A stretch of DNA of 9,703 bases, taken from positions 1 to 9,703 of the forward strand of contig CAJWER010000099.1 in NCBI GenBank assembly GCA_913030785.1, written 5' to 3'. The notes beneath the pieces are model-generated. The model did not search any database. It saw only the letters and a list, made by a program, of their open reading frames with translations, and was not told the DNA's origin. Position numbers and translations under genes: made by a program. Positions 1-6,632 of this stretch are shown here, one piece after another (within the stretch, counting starts at the first letter, position 1; each line of letters starts with the position of its first letter). Source of the stretch: an uncultured Chloroflexota bacterium. GTDB taxonomy: Bacteria; Chloroflexota; Dehalococcoidia; Lucifugimonadales; CAJWER01.

Positions 1-1
1 G

Positions 2-67
2 GGGCGGGTCTGTGATTCGCGCGGGGAAGTCGTGGAGTGGCAGACAGTGAAAGAGGGCATGTCATAG
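2..67 (+). CDS. possible C-terminal end of an upstream gene (partial)
   Basis: The second forward frame is open from the window edge to a TAG at 65-67 and encodes 21 residues, reading from GRVCDSRG to VKEGMS. The mix of charged and beta-strand-like residues resembles a real C-terminus more than the other two frames do; both of those close sooner. The fragment is too short to assign to any family. If real, the gene ends 97 nt before the dehydrogenase gene and lies on the same strand. Confidence is low because a 66-nt open stretch can easily occur by chance. Confidence 0.35.
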   Translation, partial: GRVCDSRGEVVEWQTVKEGMS

Positions 68-152
68 ACCTGCCCCTACGAGAACGACCTACGACAATAG
101 CGGTGAATTGAGTAGTCCACAGAAACATTCAGGACCCCCTTAGACGAAAAAC

Positions 153-157
153 GGAGG
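153..157 (+). promoter_or_regulatory. Shine-Dalgarno for the TTG-started dehydrogenase gene
   Basis: A perfect GGAGG lies 7 nt upstream of the TTG at 165. No in-frame ATG or GTG has comparable support, so this site decides the start codon. No convincing -10/-35 promoter could be picked out of the 85 nt further upstream. Confidence 0.75.
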
Positions 158-164
158 AACTAGC

Positions 165-1280
165 TTGGACACAGTAGGTCTTGGAGTGGTCGGGCCGTCG
201 GGCGTGATTGGCCAAAAGCACGTCGCGGAGGTGGCTGCGTCACCCTACGCAAAGCTGGTAGCCATCCACGACATGAACCAGGATGCGGCACGTGAGCAGG
301 CGGACGAGTTGGGCACGAAGCACTACCCCGAACTCAAGACACTCCTGGCCGATCCCAAGATCGACGCGATCACAATCGCTACGCCCCACCCTACCCACCG
401 CAACATCGCATTGCAGGCCTTCGAAGCCGGCAAGCACGTCCTGACCGAAAAACCTCTCGCGGCATCACCTGCGGAATCGGACGAGATGGTCAAAGCAGCT
501 CGCGACGCAGGCCTCACCCTGGGCGTTGTATACCAGAACCGGCTGCGCCCGGACGCCATCCGCGTCAAACAGCTAATCGACGAAGGTTACCTAGGGAAAC
601 TGTACCGAACATCGATCATAATGGCTTCCTTTAGAGCCCAGAGCTACTATGATTCTGCGCCGTGGCGCGGCACCTGGAAAGGCGAGGGCGGCGGTGCGCT
701 CTTTAACCAGGGGGTCCACTATCTCGACCTCTTCCAGTGGCTCGGTGGGATGCCCGTGAGCGTCATGGGACAGGCGGGCACACTAATGCACAACATTGAG
801 GTGGAGGACTCAGCATCCGCCCTGGTCGGGTACGCCAGCGGTGCCCAGGGTTACATCCACTGCAACACGGTCCAGACGCCTTCGGACACACGCATGGAAT
901 TCTGGGGCGAGAGGCGTGGCATCGTGATCACCGACGACGACATCACCGTTTACGAGCCAGAGGTAGGCTTGCTGGAATTTTCCAAGCGTGAGCGTGGCAA
1001 CCCCTTTGCAAAACCCACCCTCACAACCTCGGCGCTTGACGTGCCCATCACGAGTGCCGATCACCAAGACGCGATCGACGATTTCGCCCTGGCGATCACC
1101 GAGGGGCGCGAGCCAGCAGTGACGGGTCATGAAGGTGCAAAGTCCCTGGAACTGGCGTCAGCAATTATCCTTTCCAGCTGCCGGCGACAAACAGTATACC
1201 TGCCCATCAATCGCGTAGACTATGACGAGCTTGTCGGTGAGCTGGCAGAGCGCGGGTCGCTGTTCACACAGGGGGCCTAG
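165..1280 (+). CDS. Gfo/Idh/MocA family NAD(P)-dependent oxidoreductase
   Basis: The 371-residue protein has the family's usual length and two-domain layout. The N-terminal Rossmann fold begins with a glycine-rich loop (about residues 5-16, reading GLGVVGPSGVIG). It then runs through the IATPHPTHRN strand-loop to the hallmark TEKPLA (E95-K96-P97, with the lysine that sits in the active site of this family). The C-terminal alpha/beta domain carries GGGALFNQGVHYLDL (about 175-189), where H185 is the usual catalytic histidine. Members oxidise or reduce sugars, inositols or sugar derivatives with NAD(P) in the cytoplasm; no signal peptide is visible. The TTG start is chosen because a strong GGAGG precedes it. 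A sugar kinase follows 25 nt downstream and a propeller protein after that, which points to carbohydrate catabolism. The substrate cannot be read from the sequence. The dinucleotide loop contains a Ser-Gly-Val insert in place of the plain GxGxxG, a tolerated variation in this family. Confidence 0.93.
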   Translation: MDTVGLGVVGPSGVIGQKHVAEVAASPYAKLVAIHDMNQDAAREQADELGTKHYPELKTLLADPKIDAITIATPHPTHRNIALQAFEAGKHVLTEKPLAASPAESDEMVKAARDAGLTLGVVYQNRLRPDAIRVKQLIDEGYLGKLYRTSIIMASFRAQSYYDSAPWRGTWKGEGGGALFNQGVHYLDLFQWLGGMPVSVMGQAGTLMHNIEVEDSASALVGYASGAQGYIHCNTVQTPSDTRMEFWGERRGIVITDDDITVYEPEVGLLEFSKRERGNPFAKPTLTTSALDVPITSADHQDAIDDFALAITEGREPAVTGHEGAKSLELASAIILSSCRRQTVYLPINRVDYDELVGELAERGSLFTQGA

Positions 1281-1305
1281 CGGGTATCTGCCAGACGGGT
1301 GACAT

Positions 1306-2187
1306 ATGAGCCTATTCGGCGGAATTGAGTGTGGCGGGACGAGCTTCGTTTGCGCCATCGGCAGCGGTCCCACAGACATTGTTTCCGAGACCAGATTCGC
1401 CACGACCACGCCGACCGAAACCCTGGCGACTGCTGTCGATTTCTTCCGGTCGAAGGGCTCGTCGCACACCATCTCTGCCGTGGGTATCGCCTCCTTTGGG
1501 CCCGTGGACCTCGACCGGTCGTCGGCGACCTACGGCTACATTACTACCACTCCCAAACCCGGCTGGGACGGCGTTGATGTCGCGGGGTACGTCAGTCGTG
1601 AGTTGGCCCTGCCCGTGGGCTGGGACACAGACGTCAACGCGACGGCTCTGGCTGAGCACAGGTGGGGCCACGCCGTCGGCCTCGACACGTTCGTCTATAT
1701 TACGGTCGGCACGGGCATAGGCGGCGGGGCGTTGCTCGAAGGCAGACCTATGCACGGGCTGGTGCATCCCGAGATGGGCCATATGCGGGTGCCACGCGAC
1801 CCCAATGACGGCTATCCAGGGTGCTGTCCATACCACGGAGACTGCCTGGAGGGCCTCGCTTGCGGCCCGGCTATTCGACAGCGGTGGGACACCCTGCCGG
1901 AAGAGCTCCCAGACGATCATCCGGCCTGGGAACTTGAGGCTCGATACCTGGCTGCGGGGCTGGCCAACATCGTGTTCACTCTATCGCCCCGCCGTATCGT
2001 CATCGGCGGAGGCGTGATGAGACGCTCCGTACTGTTGCCTTTGGTGCGCCAGGGGCTGCTCGCCCAACTCGCCAACTACGTCCAAGCATCAGCCCTAGTA
2101 GACGACATCGAAAGCTATGTCGTCCAACCCGCTCTCGGGGACCGCGCCGGAGTCCTGGGCGCAATCGCCCTCGCGGAGAGACTTTAG
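1306..2187 (+). CDS. ROK-family sugar kinase, fructokinase-like
   Basis: This 293-residue protein is a cytoplasmic ATP-dependent hexose kinase. It opens with the ROK phosphate-binding loop in the form GGIECGGTSFVCAIG (about residues 5-19). The catalytic-aspartate region GWDTDVNATALAEHRWG lies at about 105-121, with D109 as the likely base. The second glycine loop VGTGIGGG is at 134-141. A zinc site follows as EMGH (H158) and then GCCPYHGDCLEG (C174, H177, C180), and the C-terminal adenosine motif VIGGGV is at about 232-237. The ECGGT-FVCA start and the CPYHGDCLEG zinc site match the bacterial fructokinase branch (Bacillus YdhR/GmuE type) rather than glucokinases or NagC-type repressors. No N-terminal DNA-binding helix is present, so it is an enzyme and not a ROK regulator. 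The start is ATG; the ribosome site GGGTGA just upstream is modest. The gene sits 25 nt after the dehydrogenase, so the two are probably co-transcribed. Fructose or another ketose or hexose is plausible as substrate; specificity is inferred only. Confidence 0.92.
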   Translation: MSLFGGIECGGTSFVCAIGSGPTDIVSETRFATTTPTETLATAVDFFRSKGSSHTISAVGIASFGPVDLDRSSATYGYITTTPKPGWDGVDVAGYVSRELALPVGWDTDVNATALAEHRWGHAVGLDTFVYITVGTGIGGGALLEGRPMHGLVHPEMGHMRVPRDPNDGYPGCCPYHGDCLEGLACGPAIRQRWDTLPEELPDDHPAWELEARYLAAGLANIVFTLSPRRIVIGGGVMRRSVLLPLVRQGLLAQLANYVQASALVDDIESYVVQPALGDRAGVLGAIALAERL

Positions 2188-2216
2188 GGTGTTCCATACC
2201 GTCCTGAATTTTGGAC

Positions 2217-2221
2217 AGAGG
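2217..2221 (+). promoter_or_regulatory. Shine-Dalgarno deciding the start of the propeller gene
   Basis: GAGGT lies 7 nt before a TTG at 2229. The alternative in-frame TTG at 2211 has no comparable site, and its extra six residues look unlike the family N-terminus. The start at 2229 is therefore preferred. Confidence 0.6.
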
Positions 2222-2228
2222 TAATCCA

Positions 2229-3386
2229 TTGATCCAGCCAATCACGCGCCTGTCTAGCGGCCCGAAGCACCACTTCTTTGGCTACTATGGCATCAACCCA
2301 TGGGACGGCACCGGACAGCTTCACCTCGCGCTCGAAACAGACTTCCACGAGCATCGTCCCGTGGTCGGAGACTCCGCCACAGTTGGGACGGTCAACCGCA
2401 GTACCGGTGAGTTCAACGCCGTGGGAAAGACGTCTGCATTCAACCTGCAGCAGGGCGCTATGATGCACTGGGTAGGCAACGGGGTGGATGAGGAGATCAC
2501 CTACAACGATTGGGAGAACGGTCGCGTCGTGGCAAGAGCCGTCCACCCGGCCACAGGATCGAGGAGAACCATTGACAGCGCAATCGCAGCGGTTTCGCCG
2601 GATCGACGCACAGGGATGGGCCTGGACTTCGCTCGGATGGCCCACTGCAGACCGGTAGTCGGTTATGCCAACGACATCGACCCGGCTCAGATCGACCCGT
2701 TCCCGGAGAACGACGGACTATTCCTAATCGCCCTCGGTAGCGGACGTTCCCGTCTGGTCATCTCCATCGCTGAGGTCGTCAGAGCGACCGGTTACCAGAT
2801 GAGTGAGGGCGGCATCGCGTGGTTCAATCACGTCGCCTTCAACACCATCGGCTCGCGCCCGATGTTCTTCTGCCGTATCAAGTTGCCAGGTCCGCAAAAT
2901 CACCTGACGTCGGTCTGGAGTGTCAACCCCGACGGCAGTGACCTTCGCAGTCAGATAGGCTTCGAGTACAGCAGCTCTCACTTCGCCTGGAGTGACCCCC
3001 ACAGGCTCACGATATCGACCGAATTGGGCGGCGATATGTCTTTCATGGAGATTATCGAGGGTGAGCCCGGAGGCACGCCGGTAGGTCCGGGCGTGTTGCC
3101 CTCAGACGGACACAACTCGTTCTCGCCGGACAAGCAATGGATGGTCTGCGACACCTACCCACTCGGCCCAGACCGGCTCCAGCAACTGTTCCTGTTCAAC
3201 GTCGCAAACGGCACCCGCGTAGAGCTAGGGGCGTTTCACGCCGCCGATAGATTTGCCGGCGACATCCGATGCGACCTCCACCCACGCTGGTCCCCTGATG
3301 GCAAGTCGATCAGCATCGACTCTGTCCACGAAGGCTCTCGCCAGATATACGCGTTGGATGTCTCGGAGGTGGTCCTAGTCAGTTGA
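2229..3386 (+). CDS. TolB-like / oligogalacturonate-lyase-like beta-propeller protein
   Basis: From the preferred TTG the product is 385 residues with no signal peptide or membrane segment, so it is probably cytoplasmic. Propeller-type motifs recur. These are HHFFGYYGINPWD (14-26), a central FNHVAF (199-204), DGHNSFSPD (293-301) and HPRWSPDGKS (351-360), each followed by beta-strand-like hydrophobic runs. This set resembles the WD40/TolB-like proteins related to oligogalacturonate lyase (Pfam Pectate_lyase22 type), in which histidines at the propeller centre bind manganese and cleave unsaturated pectin disaccharides. Many histidines survive here (H14, H15, H201, H251, H295, H351), but I cannot show that the exact metal ligands are kept. 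The usual GYYD near the start reads GYYG. The gene follows the sugar kinase after 41 nt, and the operon context supports a role in processing an oligosaccharide or uronide. It could instead be a non-enzymatic propeller. The fold call is firm and the activity is uncertain. Confidence 0.78.
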   Translation: MIQPITRLSSGPKHHFFGYYGINPWDGTGQLHLALETDFHEHRPVVGDSATVGTVNRSTGEFNAVGKTSAFNLQQGAMMHWVGNGVDEEITYNDWENGRVVARAVHPATGSRRTIDSAIAAVSPDRRTGMGLDFARMAHCRPVVGYANDIDPAQIDPFPENDGLFLIALGSGRSRLVISIAEVVRATGYQMSEGGIAWFNHVAFNTIGSRPMFFCRIKLPGPQNHLTSVWSVNPDGSDLRSQIGFEYSSSHFAWSDPHRLTISTELGGDMSFMEIIEGEPGGTPVGPGVLPSDGHNSFSPDKQWMVCDTYPLGPDRLQQLFLFNVANGTRVELGAFHAADRFAGDIRCDLHPRWSPDGKSISIDSVHEGSRQIYALDVSEVVLVS

Positions 3387-3781
3387 GAACTGGGCCCCTC
3401 GCCAGAGAGACGGCGCTCCTTCTCTTCAGTCTCCTTCTCTTCAGTCAAGGACTGGAGCTGGCCAGCCAACTCAAAGAAAGACTTTGACATGGAGGCGAGC
3501 TTGGCATCGGTGCTCAGGTCGTCCTCCAGATACTGCCTGTACATCCTGTTGAGGGCGGTAAGCTCGCCCATACGCCGTTCGAGAGCCGCCGTTCTTTCCT
3601 GAACAACACGCTCCAAGTCTCCCTGGTACTCAGCGTTCTCCGTCACCAATCGATGACGCTCGACGGCTCTCTGGACCTTCACCAGGATGTCGTCTACCTT
3701 GAACGGCTTGGTAATGTAGTCGTAGTCGTCCAGTCGTATCGCGTCCATCGCGATCCCCAGATCGATAACCCGCGATGTCCG
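3387..3781 (-). pseudogene. remnant of a response regulator: end of receiver domain plus coiled coil
   Basis: Numbering from the in-frame ATG at 3748, the reading frame encodes AIRLDDYDYITKPFKVDDILVKVQRAVERHRL at about 3-34. This is the alpha4-beta5-alpha5 end of a CheY-like receiver, including the conserved Lys-Pro pair (K14, P15). A heptad-rich coiled coil of about 80 residues follows (about 36-112). The receiver's first two thirds, with the phospho-accepting aspartate, are missing. In-frame homology can be followed only a few codons upstream of the ATG (IDLGIA) before a TGA at 3782-3784. A neighbouring frame there reads TDCDLTDIAGY, which could be more of the same receiver after a frameshift. 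On the other side the frame runs on antisense into the propeller gene to a stop at 3236, which is not regulator sequence. Both ends of the original gene therefore appear lost. It lies 3' of the cyclase gene on the same strand and is probably a non-functional relic. Confidence 0.65.
3416..3445. repeat. perfect 15-bp tandem duplication
   Basis: The 15-mer CTCCTTCTCTTCAGT occurs twice back to back at 3416-3430 and 3431-3445 with no mismatch. In the minus-strand regulator remnant it is exactly in phase and encodes Thr-Glu-Glu-Lys-Glu twice within the coiled coil (residues 102-106 and 107-111). An unmutated copy pair suggests a recent slippage event. Confidence 0.9.
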
Positions 3782-3812
3782 TCAGATCGCAGTCCGTATT
3801 CCTCATGCAGTA

Positions 3813-4466
3813 TCACAGCTCCTCTAGGACGATGGCCCTTGCCCAGGAAGCGGTGACGCGTTGCATTTTCACAGGCAAGGCTATGAGGAACACTCGCTGT
3901 TTTTTTATCTGGTGAAGTCCGGTCAGCGCGTCCAGAAATGCGATACCGGCCAGTAACAGCCTACCGTCGCCGTCCTCCTTGCCGAAAGGGGTGCCGGGGG
4001 GCGAATGGCGGACGCCCTCGATGCCAATGGCCCTTATTTCGGCGTCAATTAGCCAGTCGATCGCCTCGAAAGTAAGGTAGGGTTCCTCATCCTGATCACC
4101 ACCACGGATCAGCACAATGTCGCCGTTCTTTACCCCTGCGTCACGAAGGTCCTCGGGGGATACCGCCTCGCCATCGCCCTTATGCGCGAAATCGCACACT
4201 ACCGCCTCACCCATGTACGAACTAATGGGCATCGAGGCTATGTCAGCGCCATCATCCGCGTACTTGTAGGGTGCCTCGACGTGGGTCCCGTTGTGGGTCT
4301 CGCTCTGTATAAAGTGCATTCGGGCGTTATACGCCATCATCTCCTGAACCTCGACCGGACGGCCGTAAAAGGGCTCGCCGTGGAGATAGCGGCCGTCTAG
4401 CTTGCGCTCTCCCGGAACCAGTTCGTGGGACAGGTCAATAATGCGGTACTTCGATAGATCAATCAC
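3813..4466 (-). CDS. cyclase / kynurenine-formamidase-like metal-dependent hydrolase
   Basis: The 217-residue protein has the family's usual length and opens with the typical YRIIDLSHELVPG (7-19). The metal-binding signature HxGTHxDxP appears as H58-N-G-T-H62-V-E64-A-P66. Members (Pfam Cyclase, PF04199) hydrolyse amides or lactone-like bonds, as in N-formylkynurenine or isatin hydrolysis, using a metal pair in the cytoplasm. Several positions are unusual. The signature Asp is Glu, and the following PxH reads P-Y-K68. The later His and Glu ligands usually found in a HxxLL...ENLTNL context read GRLLL (about 168-172) and LDALTGL (178-184). The protein may use an altered metal site or a different substrate. 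A GTG start at 4466 is preceded by AGGAGG with 6-nt spacing. The gene sits 33 nt after the glycosylase gene and is probably last in the minus-strand operon. A role in hydrolysing a sugar-derived lactone or amide is only inferred. Confidence 0.88.
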   Translation of the reverse strand: MIDLSKYRIIDLSHELVPGERKLDGRYLHGEPFYGRPVEVQEMMAYNARMHFIQSETHNGTHVEAPYKYADDGADIASMPISSYMGEAVVCDFAHKGDGEAVSPEDLRDAGVKNGDIVLIRGGDQDEEPYLTFEAIDWLIDAEIRAIGIEGVRHSPPGTPFGKEDGDGRLLLAGIAFLDALTGLHQIKKQRVFLIALPVKMQRVTASWARAIVLEEL

Positions 4467-4472
4467 AAAATT

Positions 4473-4478
4473 CCTCCT
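4473..4478 (-). promoter_or_regulatory. perfect Shine-Dalgarno for the cyclase gene
   Basis: AGGAGG on the minus strand lies 6 nt before the GTG at 4466. It fixes GTG as the start and is the strongest ribosome site in the window. Confidence 0.8.
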
Positions 4479-4499
4479 GTTATTCAGAACACGTTGAGA

Positions 4500-5732
4500 C
4501 TACAGTTTTCGTACCAGCCTGGACCCTAACCCCCTGGGGAGGTCGCGATCTACCACAAGGTCTGTCGCCAAGTGAAACTTCATGAAGTCGCGCATGGCGC
4601 CAGCGAGTCGCTCGATCAGGGCTTCATCGGGGTCCAGGTGGTCTTTGAGGTACAGGGCCTTCAGACGAAGGGTTCCGGTGCGACGATCCAGCACCGGATC
4701 GAAACGGCCAATCAGGTCGCCTTGATCGAGTATCGGCATACAGAAGTAGCCCCAGATCCTAGTAGGCTCGGGCTTGTACGCCTCCAGTATGCTGTGGAAA
4801 GACCATAGGTCCACGTCACGTCCCTTCGCCCACAATAGGCTGTCGAATGGGCTGAGGAACGTGGTGCCTAGACTCTGCAGATCCCCATCCGCCGCGCGCT
4901 CCAACGCTGGCAGATTGTCCCTGTGAACTACGATTTCATCGGCCGTACCGTCGTTCATGCTGGCGATAACCTGCACAATAGTGCCGTCTTCGACCATCGC
5001 TTCCAGGGCCGGTCCGGATTCGCGACGCTTCAAATGGGCGTAGTCGGCAATCTGGGCCAAGCGACATGCGCCAAGGGCCAGAATTGAGCGTTCAAGAAGG
5101 TGTCTGAGGGTCTGTTCCTGGGTTGGCTCCGTAATATCTGTCCAGTCCGGTAGGACGCGGTCAGTCAGATCGTACACTCGCTGAAAATTCACTCTCGACG
5201 AGACCATCAGATCTCCGCGGTTTACAAGTAGCTCAAGTGCGCGCTTGGCCGGTTTCCAGTCCCACCAGCTCCCCCGGCGAGGCCCGTCGTAGTCGAAGTC
5301 TCCGGCTCGCATCGGGCCTTCGCGCTCGATCCTCGCAAGCACTGCCTTCACAAGCTCTCGGTTCTTCGCGCTCCCCATACTGCCCCAACTACGGCGGTTG
5401 GCTCTTTTCGCGGTCAACTGAAAACGGTAGTCAGCAAGAGGTATAAAACACGCCGCATGCTGCCATCCCTCGAACAGATGGCGATTCTGTCCGTCGTAGG
5501 CGAGCCGGGCCAAATCTTCGGCGTCGTAGGCCCCAAGACGGCTCCAGAGCACTAGCTCTTGACTGCGTCGCACTACCTGAAGAGTGTCGATCTGCAGCCA
5601 ACCCACCCTCTTGACTGCCTCAAGAACGTCTTGAGGACGCGGTGTCCGCTCTGAGTTCTGAGCGAGCCCCTGGGCACGCAACGCGAGATCACGCACGGCC
5701 GACAGCGGGTACACATTCCCGCCGCTCACCAC
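4500..5732 (-). CDS. winged-helix DNA glycosylase of the YcaQ/AlkX (HTH_42) family
   Basis: From the GTG at 5732 the protein has 410 residues, about the size of the E. coli YcaQ (AlkX) glycosylase. This family has three tandem winged-helix domains and excises alkylated bases or unhooks interstrand crosslinks. It begins with the typical LSAVRDLALRAQGL (10-23). The catalytic Q-phi-D motif appears as LQIDTLQVV (46-54; Q47, I48, D49), which matches the YcaQ/AlkX class rather than the QxQ AlkZ class. Other family-like blocks are FEGWQHAACFIP, SWWDWKPAKRALELLVNRGDLMV, LSPFDSLLWAKGRDVDLWSF and the basic C-terminal end. The frame is open a further 159 nt upstream, but that part overlaps the amidohydrolase gene and looks unlike the family, while an AGGGGA site precedes the chosen GTG. 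The gene lies 26 nt after the amidohydrolase, so a repair enzyme appears to be co-transcribed with catabolic genes. Function is inferred from motif and length. Confidence 0.87.
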   Translation of the reverse strand: MVSGGNVYPLSAVRDLALRAQGLAQNSERTPRPQDVLEAVKRVGWLQIDTLQVVRRSQELVLWSRLGAYDAEDLARLAYDGQNRHLFEGWQHAACFIPLADYRFQLTAKRANRRSWGSMGSAKNRELVKAVLARIEREGPMRAGDFDYDGPRRGSWWDWKPAKRALELLVNRGDLMVSSRVNFQRVYDLTDRVLPDWTDITEPTQEQTLRHLLERSILALGACRLAQIADYAHLKRRESGPALEAMVEDGTIVQVIASMNDGTADEIVVHRDNLPALERAADGDLQSLGTTFLSPFDSLLWAKGRDVDLWSFHSILEAYKPEPTRIWGYFCMPILDQGDLIGRFDPVLDRRTGTLRLKALYLKDHLDPDEALIERLAGAMRDFMKFHLATDLVVDRDLPRGLGSRLVRKL

Positions 5733-5758
5733 AGAGTCCCCTATGCCAGTCTGCTTCT

Positions 5759-6631
5759 TCAGATTCTGTACAGGCGTTCGGAGTTGCCAGAGAACATCGC
5801 GGTTCGCTCGGCGTCGCTGAACTCGGCCGTAATCTCCAGGTAGGCGTTGACCACGGTATCGTAGGAGCTCCACAGCCAGTCCACGGGCCAATTGGTCGCA
5901 AATATGCAGCGGTCAGGTCCAAACGCTTCAATGCAGTGGAGCACATAGGGCCGGATGCTATCCGCCGTCCAATCGCTGTCGGTCATCGCCAGCCCGGAAA
6001 TCTTGCACACGATGTTGTCGGCCTCTGCCAGGGTGGACATGCCCTCGCGCCATTTGGCGAAATACTCGGCGGTTCGTTCCTGTGGCGCGCCGGTGTGGTC
6101 GATGACAATCTGGACGTTGGGAAACCTGGCTGCGAGGTCACGCAGCTTAACCATGTCTGGCCATTGGGCGCTGATGCTGGAAACCAGGTTGTACTTCTCC
6201 ATTAACTCGAAGCCGCGCCAGAAGTCCGGCTCGGCCAGGTAGTCCCCATATGAAAAATCCCGGATGCCTCGCATATTCGGGTAGCGGCAGTGCCCTTCCA
6301 GGACCTTCTCAACACTACTGTCCCTGAGGTCGGCGTAGGCAACAATGCCATGGGGATATCCCGTGCGATCGGCGGCGGCTTGGAGCCACTCGGTCTCCTT
6401 GACCGGGTCCTTGCTGCCGATGGCAGCCTGGACGTGGACCGCCTTGGTCACGTGTGCAGCCCGCGTCTCAGCGATGTAGTCTTCGGCAAGATAGTTACGT
6501 TCGGCCAACTTCTGGAGCTTCATGCCCAGCATCGGATGGGGGACGCCCAGTTGCCAGTCGCCGTAGATCAGCTCAGGGTGCTGCATATCGTAGAAGTGCA
6601 CGTGGGCATCGACGAACGGTTGATTCTGCAA
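5759..6631 (-). CDS. TIM-barrel amidohydrolase, fuconolactonase-like (COG3618 / Amidohydro_2)
   Basis: The 290-residue product has the length of the family that hydrolyses sugar lactones (L-fuconolactonase, 4-sulfomuconolactonase) and related compounds. The metal motif comes at once as PFVDAHVHFYD (5-15; H10 and H12). It is followed by KAVHVQAA (64-70), NMRGIRDF (119-126), VIDHTGAP (176-183; H179) and the C-terminal IFATNWPVDWLWSSY (243-257). At the last motif many lactonases have Asp in SDWP; this protein has Asn (N247), a variant common in one branch of the family. The TTG start at 6631 is selected because AGGAAGG sits 8 nt upstream and the protein then starts as homologues do; the open frame continues to 7003 but only as antisense or out-of-frame noise within the next gene. 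It starts 1 nt after the stop of the upstream dehydrogenase, so translation is probably coupled. A lactonase acting on that enzyme's product is the natural inference. Confidence 0.9.
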   Translation of the reverse strand: MQNQPFVDAHVHFYDMQHPELIYGDWQLGVPHPMLGMKLQKLAERNYLAEDYIAETRAAHVTKAVHVQAAIGSKDPVKETEWLQAAADRTGYPHGIVAYADLRDSSVEKVLEGHCRYPNMRGIRDFSYGDYLAEPDFWRGFELMEKYNLVSSISAQWPDMVKLRDLAARFPNVQIVIDHTGAPQERTAEYFAKWREGMSTLAEADNIVCKISGLAMTDSDWTADSIRPYVLHCIEAFGPDRCIFATNWPVDWLWSSYDTVVNAYLEITAEFSDAERTAMFSGNSERLYRI

Positions 6632-6632
6632 G

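Noticed and set aside
68..152. sigma-70 promoter upstream of the first dehydrogenase (TTGAGT at 108)
   Set aside because: No acceptable -10 hexamer at 16-18 bp spacing.
1312..1920. 202-residue frame antisense to the sugar kinase
   Set aside because: The kinase on the opposite strand has all family motifs; the antisense translation shows none and is explained by GC-rich codon structure.
3236..3386. C-terminal continuation of the response-regulator remnant
   Set aside because: This is the antisense of the conserved C-terminus of the propeller gene, so it is not regulator sequence.
3380..3392. CAGTT-GAG-AACTG inverted repeat at the propeller stop codon as a terminator
   Set aside because: Only five base pairs and no following T-tract; too weak to call.
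5733..5891. N-terminal extension of the glycosylase frame
   Set aside because: It overlaps the amidohydrolase coding region, does not resemble the family N-terminus, and a good ribosome site supports the GTG at 5732.
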